DNA from: Angiostrongylus vasorum
Lineage: Eukaryota; Nematoda; Chromadorea; Rhabditida; Metastrongylidae
Direction: 5' to 3'
DNA: 64,000 bases
NCBI GenBank assembly: GCA_018806985.1
Contig: JADANN010000463.1
Location: 62,001 to 126,000 of the forward strand
How positions within the stretch are numbered: the stretch's first letter is position 1; every line of letters begins with the position of its first letter. The notes beneath the pieces were generated by a model that saw nothing but the letters and a program-made list of their open reading frames with translations, was not told the origin of the DNA and searched no databases. This document shows, piece after piece, positions 43,265-54,444 of the stretch. The position numbers and the translations under genes were made by a program.

Positions 43265-46215
43265 GGGCTGAATTAAGCTACAGCTATCTTCCTGCCATTC
43301 ATAAAGGATAGGACCACATTATAGACTACCGAAAACCGGTTCCACGGATCTCCCTCATAGTTTCCTTCTAAGCCGATTGTATTCTCATAGTCAATTCGGC
43401 CAAAACCTGCAATCAAGGAACAGGGAAGTGTATGAGAGGCGGTTAGGAGCTTCCTCCAATAAATAAGCTCCACCATCTACTGTAGGATAGACTGGAAAGC
43501 CACCCCTGAATATACCAGCCCTCCGTTCAGAGCTTACAAGCTATACGTGGGTATGAAAAAGTTAAACCCAGTAGAATAAATGGGCATCATTCCGCTGACC
43601 CAGAAAGAGCCCCTAATAAGACAGCGCTGGGTGGGACGAGTGCGCAGAGGCTGCTGAAATCTAGGGCCATTCTAGGCTGCCTAAATCGCAAGGGACTAAG
43701 GTGTCGTTCTGTACCTACAATGCACGCGCATTTGCTTCATGGGAGTCCTCGTTAGAAGACTTGATCATGCAAGCAAGAAGGATAAGGTACGACGTCATCG
43801 GCCTGACCGAAACGAGACGACGCCATCCATTCAACGCCGTCAATGACATCGGAGAAGAACGGTTTTTTTGAACATGCGACAATAGAGAAGTTGAAGGCGT
43901 CGGCGTTCCAGTCAACATGAGTTTGCTCATGAACATCGATTCATTCGAACAACTAGCAACACGAATCGGACGTTTACGATTGAAGAGATGCGGATCAATA
44001 CTGGTTTTGACAATTCTCATCGTTTACGCACCGACATCAAACTATGACGGCGAAGAAGTCGAACCTTTCTATATAGACTTGGAGAAGTTCTACAGAGAAG
44101 ATCATACATTCTCCAAAGTCGTCACTGGAGACCTCAAGGCTAAGACTGGACGAAGAAGAACATCTGAAGGACGGCACATTGGGACCGACGGATTAGAATA
44201 GAACGAGCAGGGTGAACGGCTGTATGAGTTTATCATAATGACCAGACCTTTCATGGTTACCCGCAATTGCAGAAGCCCCACTCTCAACGCTGGACGTGGG
44301 AGTTTCCCATGGAGGGTACCATGACGAAATATACCACACAACAGTAAATTGACGTTTTTACCTAACCGTTGTCGCGGTTCTCTGAAATTTCTGCAGGTGA
44401 TCGTACCATCCACTCCTTGCATGGTTTCATTTTTTCGCGGAGAGGAGAAGAACGCGCGGAATTCAGAAATACCAAGTCCCAAAACCACCATAAACTGGGC
44501 TTTATTCAGTTCATTAGTCGGCTGTTGGGAAGATGCCGTTGTCGATAACATCGACGAAGAATACGATCGCCTCATTTAACATGATTCACGTTAGCGCTAT
44601 GAAAGCTGAGACTTTGAAAATCACCAAGAGACGTCGGTCTCCAGAAACACTCGACCTTATACGCCAGCTTGGAATAGCAGCAGTCATGGTCGAAGCTGCA
44701 GAGGCCACGAGAATGTTTCGTAAAGTCCCCCACCTCCACTGCAGCTTCGCCAATTGCAAAGCCAAGATGATTGCATTCCCACACCCAGACGAAACAGTTA
44801 TGGCTTCCATAAAGGCAATGGCGAAAAGTCATTCACAGTTTCTACTCATATCTCTTCAATAACCACGTCCTACTGCCCTGTCATGAAATAACGGAGGATG
44901 GATATTTGGAACCACCGCTTCTTCCTTCCGAAGTCGACATGCTGTTTCTTCTGCAAAATCGGACAGCACCAGTTTAGGGACAGGATAAGATCTGAACACT
45001 TGAAGAACCTTCGCCCAAATCTCGTTAACACTGGCTTGGCTCTTCACGTTACCTGTCTGAATGCAAGGTCCCTACTCATTGGAAGACCAGCAAGACCGTG
45101 TTATTGCTCAAAAAGGGTGACCCACACGATATCGGCAACTATCGCCCAATCTACTTGCTATCTGTCGTGTACAAACTTTTCACTCGAGCCATCCTAAACA
45201 GGATTGACAGAACACAACGAAGGACCTACCACGATCTTGACATCGACGTCAAAGAAGCGACTAGGCAAAGGTGATAATATCTCTCCAAAATTGTTTATCG
45301 CCACCCTCGAGAAGGTCAAGCGAACCCTGGAACGGGACAACATGGGAGTAAAAAATTGATCGTCGGCAATTACACCGTCTTCGCTTCGCTGATGACATCG
45401 TTCTTATAATACCAAACATAGCCAAGCGGAATGAATGCTTCCCGACTTCGATAAAGCCTGTTGCAAGATTGGTCTTCGACTAAATCTCACAAAAACGATG
45501 TTCATGAAGAACGGATTGGTTTCGCATGCGCTATTCATGCTCAACGGAACGAACATCTCCGAATGCTCCATTTACGCCTATCTAGATCGGGAAATCAACG
45601 TGATGAACCACTTAACTCCAGAGTTGAGCAAGAGGAAACGAGAGCCTTCGGGAGCTTTCAAGAGCATGGAGGATGTTATGAAGAGAACAAGGAGTACCCT
45701 ACTGCATGCCCCCACATTTTCAACTCAGCGGTACTTCCTACCTTAACGCATGCGTCGGAAACCTGGTCGCTGCATAAGCAGGATGAAAGGTCACTTAGCG
45801 TTATTGAACGCCTAGTCGAAAGGTCGATGCTAAGAGTATCTCGTGTCGCACAAGTAAGGGAAGGGATCCGAAGCTCTGACCTGCGTCAGTGGTCAAAAAT
45901 CAATGATGCTATTTTGTACACCAAACAGTCGAAAATAAGGTGAGCTGGACACGTAATTCATATGAACGAAATCCGATGGGCAAAGCCGTTAGTGACTAGA
46001 TTCGTCGGGATGTCAAACGCACTGCAGGAAGACCCATGGTCAGAGTTCTTCAGGAAAACTTAGAGGGAAGGTATTATACTCAACGAGTCCCAAGAACGAG
46101 CAGAACGCACTGAGCTACTCTTACCCGCAACAAAAAAAAGATGGGAGATTTATTGGCGCCTGCTCGAGTCATTCGACGACCAACCTGACTACAAGTGGTA
46201 CAGGTGAGAACAGGG
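43265..46215 (+). mobile_element. RTE-like non-LTR retrotransposon, family 1, copy C (broken)
   Basis: Sense copy between the CHFR-like and UBE3D-like genes. In order: leader 43265-43700; endonuclease ([20 protein letters not shown] at 43917; [20 protein letters not shown]); linker (KRRRSPETLDLIRQLGIAAV near 44.6 kb); RT ([10 protein letters not shown] near 45380, active site intact); C-terminal region (YASETWSLHKQ-type block near 45750). Many stops and small deletions; RT motifs between 45.2 and 45.3 kb are cut. The 3' end has TACAAGTGGTACAGGTG. More diverged than copies A and B. Confidence 0.82.
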
Positions 46216-46491
46216 TTGAAGGTTTATTAATGAAGATGTAATGAACAACTTTAATGCGCCATCGTCGGTTAAGGGTTTTTATTCTTACTTAAATCGTCCA
46301 TAAAAAATAATCACTGTTGCGCGATTTCTTTATGGAGTCGTGTAAATGATGCCGTTTTTTTCACATGAACTTCCAAGCGTCTTGTATGTATGTTTTCAAT
46401 GCCCTAGGCTGATCGAATTGTGACTCGAGGTTAGGTACACATTGTCTCCTATTTCTCTGTGAACATTAGATTATGTGCATGTTAATTAGAA

Positions 46492-46805
46492 GGCCTCCCA
46501 ACGGTTTACCGCCTCATCGTTCCTGGGAGGTGTTCCTGGGTGTCGGGCTGCGGTGTACATCGGGGGGATTCGTCCCGATGGTAGGGTCTCGTAACCTGAG
46601 AAGGAGTCCGGCGTTTCTGTCTGGAAGCCTAGCTAAGGGTAAACCAAAACAAGGATCCACCAGCTATCAAAGTAGTCGCATGTTGGCAAATCTCTCCGCC
46701 CACAAGGGCGGCGACTGCTTGTGGTGATGACGACCTGGGGGCAGACTTTGGCTGGGGCCCCGCACAACCATTGAGAATGGGCCGTTCAAGTGGCAAGTAA
46801 ATAAG
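46492..46805 (+). repeat. SINE-E copy with target-site duplication
   Basis: Starts CTCCCAACGGTTTACCGCCT region and ends in GGCAAGTAAATAAG. Flanked by TAATTAGAA at 46483-46491 and 46806-46814. Slightly internally deleted. It sits about 100 bp before the UBE3D-like gene's leader acceptor. Confidence 0.7.
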
Positions 46806-46904
46806 TAATTAGAAAGCATTGAGCAGTTAGTGAAGCTGTGTAACACCTTTGATCTGTCGTGCTTCATCACTTTTTCCTCGTAGATCTGTGGTACTAGATT
46901 TTTA

Positions 46905-46949
46905 AATTTCCAGGTCTCACCTTTGTTGATTGCTTGGTTGGCGGTGTTG
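46905..46949 (+). promoter_or_regulatory. Possible trans-splice acceptor and 5' leader of the UBE3D-like gene
   Basis: A good nematode acceptor (AATTTCCAG, AG at 46912-46913) sits 36 bases before the start ATG at 46950. Many nematode mRNAs receive a spliced leader at such a site. Inference from position only; an ordinary upstream exon would look the same. Confidence 0.4.
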
Positions 46950-48189
46950 ATGTGCTCTGAGTGGCACGCACATTCATTCTTCCTGGAACTAAAGCCACGG
47001 GCAGAGTTAGCTTCGTTGTTTGTCGATTGTCCTCCTGATGATTTCCCAAAATGTGGCCGGGAAGCAGGAGATGACAACAATAAAGAGTTGGTTTTTCAAT
47101 TTCCTTTGCTGAATAAGTTTGACGAAAAGCCTTCATTGAAGTTTATCCGATTTTATCAAACTTCAGCGTTAATTTATTATGCATTCAAATTCGTACTCTT
47201 CCCAGCTATATTTATTAAAAGTTATTGTTAAAAATCCTCTTAGGAATGGAGCGTTGGATATGATACGTGTTAGTGAACATAGTGTTGAATTGGGAATACC
47301 ACCAGTTGTTGCGGAAAGTTTACGCTTGGAACAAAAACTGACCCGATACCGAGCCTCTATATCGGACCTCACATTTTATCCACAATCACTTTGCGCATCC
47401 ACTTGGGCCGACAATCATCGGATTTTTATGTGTAAGCTGCACGTCGAAGCAGATGGAAAAACCGTTAGGTGGGTCATTTTTTCATCTCTGCGCTTTTGTA
47501 TATTAGTTCTTCAATATTTCGCGACATCAGAACTCAAAATGTTTGCTATACTTTGTTTCTCGTCGTGCTTTGCAATTTACCAGGGCATTCCTTGTCATTG
47601 CTACTTGGTTACTAAGCATAGTCAGAAAGGAGAAGTTAATATAGTTCATAGTAAGTATGCATGCTTATAGGGGGCGTGTGGCGCAGTGGTCGGAGGCGCC
47701 CTGCAACCCACACGAGCAATCGGTCCCCGCTCCCATGGCCTACCAAGCCTTCCATCCCTCCGGGGTCAGCAGATTGGTACCAGATTTGTCTGGGAGTGTA
47801 GCAGCACTGGCTCGATACATCGGTAGGCCACCGGGAGTCATTGTAAAGGCCATATATGCATTCAATCACCTTTAAACTATGCTTAGTGAGGTGGAATGCA
47901 TTACGCATCCCTCGGGATCAACGCCGAGAGCTTTATCCTTTATCCTTTTATGCATGCTTATTGTATTCATAAAGGAAGTATTCAGAACTTCATTTTAGTA
48001 CCGAAAACGTTTCATAGACTTGCTCGTGATATGCGCGACACGAAGCCATTGGAGGAATATTGCAAGGAGGCCCACTCAAATATCTCGATATGTTGCACTC
48101 AATGTGGACGACCTATTACAGAGGATGGAACCAGGTGCTTAGTTTTGCGAGCTGATTGCGGTTGTAAACATATAAACATATAAGTGTGT

Positions 48190-48257
<68 letters not shown>

Positions 48258-48583
48258 ATAATATGATCCGTTACCACGTCATTCTGCGAATCTCAGCACT
48301 TCTCACATTCGATTCGTATCCTTGCATCCATCACCCACTAAGGTCTTCCAGTTTTTAGGTGTAGGTTTGGCTGTTGCTTGAGGATTTCCACTTCATCTTG
48401 CATGCCTTGGAATGCTGGACGAGTCGATTCTCACTGGAATCTTGGGATGGCCGGGTTGGAGGGCTCCCAGTTGGAGTGCAGAGAGTGATTAGAGGCTTGG
48501 GGAGCCTAGGGTAGGATCGACCGAGAACAGTGCTCGTGAATATACATGTATGTGTACACATACATGCACATGTATGTATGTAC

Positions 48584-48624
<41 letters not shown>

Positions 48625-48662
48625 ATATATGTATATATATATATGATGTATATATATATATG

Positions 48663-48700
<38 letters not shown>

Positions 48701-48996
48701 GTATGTAGTGGTGCATCCTTCTGAGAACAGGAAATTGGCACCGGACTTGTACGGGAAAAGACCGCTTTCTACAATGCATTTGGGAACAATCTAGCTTGGG
48801 TATCTCGGGACTCTTGGAGAATCAACTCGACCGGCATTCCATGACGTTAAAAAATGAGATTTGAATCCTCAAGCAGCAGCCAAAGCCACACATAAAAGTT
48901 GGAAGACCTTAGTGGGTGATGGATGCGAGAAAACCGATCGAATGTGAGAAATTCTGGGATCCGCAAAATAGATGGGAACAGGGGTTGTATAAATTA

Positions 48997-49043
<47 letters not shown>

Positions 49044-49074
49044 CGTACATATATATATGCATATTTATGCGTGC

Positions 49075-49114
<40 letters not shown>

Positions 49115-49183
49115 ACACACATACATACATACCTACGTGCATGCGTGCATGCATACGTGCATACATACATACGTATGTACGTA

Positions 49184-49234
<51 letters not shown>

Positions 49235-51077
49235 CAAATCGACATTAAAAAAGATTCTTATAACTCGAATAACAGGGAATTTAACTACGTTTAAGCAATG
49301 TACGACTATCTTGCCTACCTTGCGATGATTGCTTCGAAACGTCCCCGTCTGCTGATTACTATTGTCGCGACTCTTGTGGTGCTGGCTGTGATCCGGAAAG
49401 GTGTGACAGTAATGCTACTTATTAGTTTCAATGATATGTTGGATTTTTGAAAAATCGTATTCTTTCAACAGTTCTACATCCACTAAAGTTTGTTCAGCTC
49501 TTCAACTGTAGGCGGTGATACGTTAGCTAAGCGTTTAGATGTGCTCTATAGTAGACATTTGGTATCTGGTCCGATCTTTCTCACCGGACAAACCAAGGTC
49601 TCCGTGCATCGGGAAATTGCAACCATACTTATTTGGGAGGGTAACTATCACGTCCTGAGAGTTTCGACTACTGTGCTTGCCAAGAAATTGTCATTATTGA
49701 AAAAGCAGCACAAATCGTCGTATATGTGAAGAGTGATCTCTTACAATGTTGTAGACACAGTAGTCATCGTGATGAAACCGAATCTGGTCAAATCCACGCA
49801 GATTGGCTTCCGGATAGGACAAAGTTTTTGCTGAGTAACTCTTATGTTGCTGTTAATGAAGAGTGCCTATCAGATAAAGGAGTGAGCAATGAAGGAGTGC
49901 TTCTTTGTAAAGGTTGCCATACGGAGCTTGGAACAGTTGTTAAAAGTGAGTCTACTTAATTCACGATTTTATTGGAAATATGACCAGCTCTTTCAGTGTT
50001 TATCAGTGGTCCCGAATGAATTATGTCGTAGTAAGCTGTGTGATAACGAATTTTATTCTTCGGTGGCTTTTAGGAAGTACAAATACTTTTAGATTGCCGA
50101 GACATTGTTCTACTTCATCATTCAGTTTGCACGCTTACTGTGAACGCTAAATCGTTCCTGAAGACAAGGTTAGCTGTAGAAAACATGAATGCATCATTTC
50201 CTGTCCAGTACTATCATTTTATTTGTCAAATTCTTGCAGATTTTCTGACATGTCAATTTTCTTCGCACAACTGGTCCTTTCCTCATGTGAAGCACAGTCC
50301 AGCTTGAAGCTCGTTGTGCGGTCACTAAACAAGACACCCCATGTATTGGTAACTTCTTAAAGTATAGATTAGTTTACAGACTTCATAGAACACTGTAATA
50401 CAGCAAACTTGGCTGTTGATTGCAGATGACGTAGTGTTTGGCCTATTTTTACTCTTCATATTGTGTCCATTTCCAACATATTTAGATTTGGCTGTTGGAT
50501 TCCTACATTGTTGCCGCTATGGGAGAGCTTCGGGACGAAGAAAATGAAGGTCCACAACATAACCTCATATTCGTTATGAGTGTCCGTTAATACAAGATCA
50601 TACTGGATTTTTCCAGATGAAATCCGGCCATTTCCTGCGGTGAAAATGCTATATAAAGTTTTCGATGCTCAAAGTGCTGCAAGGTGGGTCCCAGGATATT
50701 GCCTGTTTGTTTGGCTTGTCTAACGTATAGACCAGGCGAATTAGTAACTTTGTGAATTGATATGAATGCAACAAAAGAAACATGTCAAATGACCGAGCAG
50801 TGACTGCAGTTGTATAGAATCCCGATGCCCACGAACTTATTTTTTGGCAACGGTTTCAGAAAATTCGCCATTCTTTCAAACCGATATAAGATAAAGTTCG
50901 TTTAGTGACCCACGTGCGAACGGCGAAGATTCCAGTGTGGGACTGGTTAACGTGCCATTTGGATGCTGTATACAACTGATCGAACATTTACTACTAAGTA
51001 GTCATTCACTGCCGGTTCCATGCAGATCTGTTGGACAGTTCTACGTTGGTTTCTTGAAGATGGCTGAATTCTTGTAG
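46950..51077 (+). CDS. HECT-like E3 ubiquitin ligase, UBE3D (HECT_2) family
   Basis: Ten exons: 46950-47140, 47244-47463, 47986-48134, 49296-49400, 49755-49945, 50093-50168, 50240-50348, 50486-50549, 50617-50683, 50906-51077. They sum to 1344 nt, exactly 448 codons, with no internal stop (447 aa; human UBE3D is 389 aa). UBE3D binds the E2 UBE2C and acts in ubiquitination of mitotic substrates such as cyclin B. Landmarks in family order: N-terminal [16 protein letters not shown]; first Cys pair [14 protein letters not shown]; Cys-rich [28 protein letters not shown]; second Cys pair [55 protein letters not shown]; and the conserved C terminus [15 protein letters not shown]. The start ATG lies 36 bases after a TTTCCAG acceptor. 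Exon 4 uses an unusual TTTAAG acceptor, chosen because phase and family alignment both fit. Intron 3 is packed with TA repeats and SINEs. Confidence 0.88.
47669..47948 (+). repeat. SINE-C, full-length copy with target-site duplication
   Basis: Reference copy: head GGGCGTGTGGCGCAGTGGTC (A-box), degenerate B-box CGGTCCCCGCTCC, body CATCCCTCCGGGGTCAGCAG, tail CTTTATCCTTTATCC. Flanked by 13-bp duplication TATGCATGCTTAT at 47656-47668 and 47949-47961. Inserted in UBE3D intron 2, ending only about 25 bases before the exon 3 acceptor. Confidence 0.8.
48194..48253. repeat. (TA)n microsatellite
   Basis: About 30 uninterrupted TA dinucleotides in UBE3D intron 3, right beside a reverse SINE-A. Confidence 0.9.
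48268..48535 (-). repeat. SINE-A copy, reverse
   Basis: Reversed body (TTCTCACATTCGATTCGTAT; GACGAGTCGATTCTCACTGG; GGCCGGGTTGGAGGGCTCCC) with reversed head near 48500-48535. Its A-rich end abuts the (TA)n tract. Confidence 0.6.
48541..48706. repeat. (TA)n/(TG)n microsatellite with 22-bp palindrome
   Basis: Begins with CATGTATGTGTACACATACATG, a perfect palindrome (48545-48566), then long interrupted TA repeats. Confidence 0.85.
48712..48990 (+). repeat. SINE-A copy
   Basis: Forward body (AGAACAGGAAATTGGCACCG; AGCCACACATAAAAGTTGGA; CTGGGATCCGCAAAATAGAT) running into TTGTATAAATTAAACATATA and then a TA tract. The head is missing. Confidence 0.6.
48999..49232. repeat. Long compound (TA)n microsatellite
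   Basis: Over 230 bp of TA repeats broken by CGTACATA, GTGTACACACATACATAC and GTGCATGC-type units. Lies 60 bp before UBE3D exon 4 and 3' of the SINE-A copy. Confidence 0.9.
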
Positions 51078-51550
51078 GAATTAAGAGACGATTGTTGCTT
51101 GTAAAACACATATTTCTGACCTTGTTGATTCATTTATAAGTCAGTTTAGATCTGGATTGACCCCTGTGTTTGTACTCTCCAGATCTACCCTAGTAGTTGA
51201 TGTTCACATTTGTGTTATTCCTGCAATATGTTGCAATCCATTGTGCATTAAAAGTTCGTCACGGTGACTGTACTATTTCTTTTATTGTTTCTTTTTATTT
51301 TCATATGCGTTACATTGTATTTTACCTTCACTTCATAAGTCGTCTTTGTATTTGTACGGACTGGTTCTGTTCCTCTGATGGTTCATTATGGGATAAGTGG
51401 ATATATCAATGTAGGCTCCCCACCTTTCAAACAATGTGATTGTGGGTATATAGAAAGAGAAAACAACTGTTTTTGTCATTAAAGTCGAATGCGATAGATG
51501 TTGTCGGAAGTACGTACCACAACCAGAATATGCACAGACAGAGTTCTATT
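51078..51550. other. 3' flank of the UBE3D-like gene
   Basis: Probably 3' UTR; ATTAAA near 51247 is the only polyadenylation-like hexamer noticed. No other signal. Confidence 0.4.
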
Positions 51551-51554
51551 CTCT

Positions 51555-51862
51555 TACACAGCCTGTCATCACATTTACTGTGCGGATCCCAGCACTTCTC
51601 ACATTCGATTCGTTTACTAGCATCCAACATCCACAGCCGTCTTCGGACATGTGTTCTTTCAGCTGCTGTTTGAAGACTTCGCCTTCTTTATGAATGTCGT
51701 AGAATACTGATCAAATCAATCCTCCTTGCGGTCTTGGAGGTAGCGGGACTAAGACGTTCCCACGTAGACTGGAGGAGAACATTGGGGCAGGGATCGAACT
51801 AGAGCTTTTGGTTCCTGGTCGATGGCACCACTGACCACTGCGCTATCCGCGCCCCTTTTCTA
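51555..51862 (-). repeat. SINE-A copy with head, reverse
   Basis: Reversed body (TGTGCGGATCCCAGCACTTC; CATTCGATTCGTTT) and a reversed head: GGGATCGAACTAGAGC (B-box) and CCACTGCGCTATCCGCGCCC (A-box). One of the most complete reverse copies. Confidence 0.7.
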
Positions 51863-52171
51863 CTCAGCTTCTTCCTATTCTCTGTTACATTAAAACCCTA
51901 AGGGAAAAAATACAAAGTTTGAGGATTCTTCCTACTTGAAGATGCGAGAGCGAATTCATTGTCCATTGTGGGGCGGTCGTGAGCCGCAAATGTGCCAATG
52001 AGCCGCTTGCGCAAATGTCGGCCCAGAGTTTTAATCGCCTCGTTTGTTCCCTAATGCTATTTTTTCCATTTTGGTGTTCACCTTTGAGATACTTACTGGT
52101 CTGATGAAAAGGTTTGAGGTTCTCTTTGTAGTCAACAACCGTATAGAAGTCATCCTATGTTATTTGGTATT

Positions 52172-52340
52172 TTCCTAGTTGGATAGCAGCACTGACTGGA
52201 TACATGGGTAGGTCACCACGAGTTGTTGTAAAGGCCAGATATGAATTCATGACCACCTCTAAACAATGCTTTAATGAGGTCGAATGCATGGCGCATCCCT
52301 CAAGGATTGATCAACGCCAAGAGCTTCGTCCTTTTTATGC
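52172..52340 (+). repeat. SINE-C fragment
   Basis: GATAGCAGCACTGACTGGAT, GGTAGGTCACCACGAGTTGT, CATCCCTCAAGGATTGATCA and GAGCTTCGTCC in order; head absent. Confidence 0.55.
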
Positions 52341-52539
52341 TAGTTGGATAACTAGCCGATTTCCACGATTATTGCGAGTCGAGGCATATTTTTCACTCGT
52401 TCTCTTACGTTTGCTGTGCACCTGTGCTCTGTTTCGAGAACAGTAACCTTGTTACTAAACCGACTTCCACTTAACCTCGGCCTCAGTGAGTAATCAATAA
52501 CTTTGAGTTGATCAATAGTTCTTTATAATCAGTGTACTT

Positions 52540-52930
52540 ACTTGGAACTTGGATACTTGGATGGCCCATCTTCACCGGTTGTGTGAGCCCCCAGAATAAT
52601 TTCTATTTTTTCAGAGTTTTGCTGGTTTTGCTGTTGTGGTTCCCTGGACTTCTGTGGTTAGCCTTCTGCCCAAGGTCGTCACTACCACAGGCAGTCTGCC
52701 CTTGTGGATCATAGGGAGATTTGCCACCAAACGACTAATTTTGTACCAGGACGTTGCTGTATCTTGCTATTGGTTTTATTGGTTTACTCTTAGCTCGACT
52801 TCTGCATGGGAACGTCGGTCTCCTCAGCTTCGGAGGCTGTGCTGGGGGAATCGAACAATCCCCTGCCTTACGTCGCAACTCGGCACCCAGAAACACCTCC
52901 TAACCATGAGGAGGCGGTAAAACGTTGGGA
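52540..52930 (-). repeat. SINE-E copy, reverse
   Basis: Full-length reverse copy: begins with ACTTGGATACTTGGATGGCC (reversed tail) and ends with GGAGGCGGTAAAACGTTGGG (reversed start). Confidence 0.65.
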
Positions 52931-53384
52931 ACGATGATCACTATATCTCTTTGGATATCTAAGCTGAACAATTAGCTGAGAAATGATAACTTTATCGAGC
53001 TTCATTCTTCCATTCAGAAATGTTGTTTGCAGCTTCGAATCCTAGGTGCTTGGCGCAAGGCACACTTGTCCATTTTGCAAGTGCTTACCGTAGAGGAGGC
53101 GCTTGCATCTTCTTGGGATTCAGTGTACTGTTCATCTCCTCCGTTTATCATCTGTATCATCTGGATGTCCATTTCCCTGGATATCGAAAACGTGTCGCTT
53201 TCCTAATGTATGAATTGCGCAATCACATTGGGTACTTTATGTGTATCGGTTGTTTATTATGACATCGTTCAAACACTCTGATGGGGTTGCATGAAGTTTT
53301 CGACCCTAAGTAACGGGTCGAAAAGGTGAGTGCTAAGTTTTGATATATTCCTTCTTTGATAAGCTTAGACGAGGTTGATAAACA

Positions 53385-53660
53385 ATCTTTATTTGGCCAA
53401 TGTTTCGACGTCTTTGTCTTCATCAGAGCCGATAATCCGACTCGATGATCAGCAGTTGTTCATGTTCAGTTGTTCAGTGGTCCATCAGAGCAGTAGGTCC
53501 AACTGTGGAACCATTGATTCGGGATTGTCGACTCTGATGGAGACGTTAGCCGAATAAAAGTTGTTTGCCAGCTTCGTGTAAGGTAATGAAAGAAAGAATA
53601 CATGTTGATTAGTCATACCAAGGTTAAAGGAAGGTTGGTTTTTGAAATATTTTTTATGCA
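53385..53660. repeat. Inverted pair of Penelope-type tails
   Basis: Reverse tail at about 53385-53450 and forward tail at about 53530-53660 (GACTCTGATGGAGACGTTAG; TGTTGATTAGTCATACCAAG), about 80 bp apart. The forward part resembles 23400-23500. Confidence 0.4.
53395..53430 (-). ncRNA. Hammerhead-like motif with exact CTGATGA core
   Basis: On the reverse strand: GGCT, core CTGATGA, stem II GAC/GTC, GAAA, CATT, then GGCC pairing back to GGCT (helix I, with one G-U pair). Best core match of the set. A second, stem-II-deleted form lies in the other orientation at 53530-53553. Confidence 0.45.
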
Positions 53661-53664
53661 CTAT

Positions 53665-54250
53665 GCTAAGTTTTGACTCCACCAGTTGGTCGGTCGCTTT
53701 CTGAGATGACCGAATGATGTCCGCTCCATTCTTTTCTTTATTACATAATGTGGTCAGCGTAATCGAAAAGCGATGTAGGTTTGTTCTAGATTAAACCAAT
53801 ATTCTTCACAAACCCGGTTTTCTTCCAGTTTATTCGCAGTTCGATTCTTCCTTCGTTAAATATCAACTTTCCCACTGGTGAAAGAATATACAGGATAAAA
53901 CGTCCAGATTTTATGAATTCCTACTCGATTCGCCATGCAATCGACTTCATCAAACATCGATTGGATGAAGGAATGCATATCTGGCCAATACAGTGATTTG
54001 CGATGGCTTATGGATGTATCTGATCGATGTTTTCATCCTCCCAAACAAATCTAATGCCAGCTAACCGATCCCTGGAGTGATGAAAGGCTTTGTGATCCCT
54101 GAGCACGCGACCAAACCAGCATCCGATCAGGTATATTGCAGCTCACGTCTAAACACTGCGCTACACGCGCAGATTTCTGATTGAACTTCTTAAAAAGGTG
54201 GCTTTATCATTAACGGAATGAAAGTTAGGTAGGTTTTCATCAATGTATCC
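53665..54250. other. Spacer DNA
   Basis: No recognisable gene. A small reverse tRNA-like head remnant (AACACTGCGCTACACGCGCA) lies near 54152-54172. Confidence 0.35.
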
Positions 54251-54254
54251 TCCA

Positions 54255-54440
54255 TATTGCTGAGATATTTGCAAAACTCCGGACCGCAGGTGTCTGCGGT
54301 GGAGAACGAACGCGCTATTGTCCTTTCCGGAGGGTAACGTGTTCAGCACCACACCATGCTGGTCCGTCGTTTCGCCTGTCTCTCAGCTAGGTCTATCGAT
54401 CAGTGCTGTCAGCAATCACCCGTAATGTATTCTCCGTTTC
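54255..54440 (-). repeat. SINE-B copy, reverse
   Basis: GCTGAGATATTTGCAAAACT, CCGGACCGCAGGTGTCTGCG and GGAGAACGAACGCGCTATTG in the reversed family order; lacks the tail end. Confidence 0.65.
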
Positions 54441-54444
54441 CGTA

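Noticed and set aside
46923..46949. Start of the UBE3D-like protein upstream of 46950, resembling a signal peptide
   Set aside because: The upstream part uses no ATG and UBE3D family proteins are not secreted; the first ATG at 46950 leads straight into the family N-terminus.
47896..48183. Single 95-codon protein spanning the SINE end and UBE3D exon 3
   Set aside because: Its first part is SINE and intron sequence; only 47986-48134 is coding, by splice phase and family match.
48916..49328. Ile-Tyr-rich open frames on both strands over TA tracts
   Set aside because: Pure translation of microsatellite DNA; the same holds for frames at 38847-39261, 42375-42725 and 48355-48779.
53020..53262. 80-codon frame with a hydrophobic segment (FLGFSVLFISSVYHLYHLDV)
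   Set aside because: No family recognised, no splice sites that join it to other exons; left uncalled.
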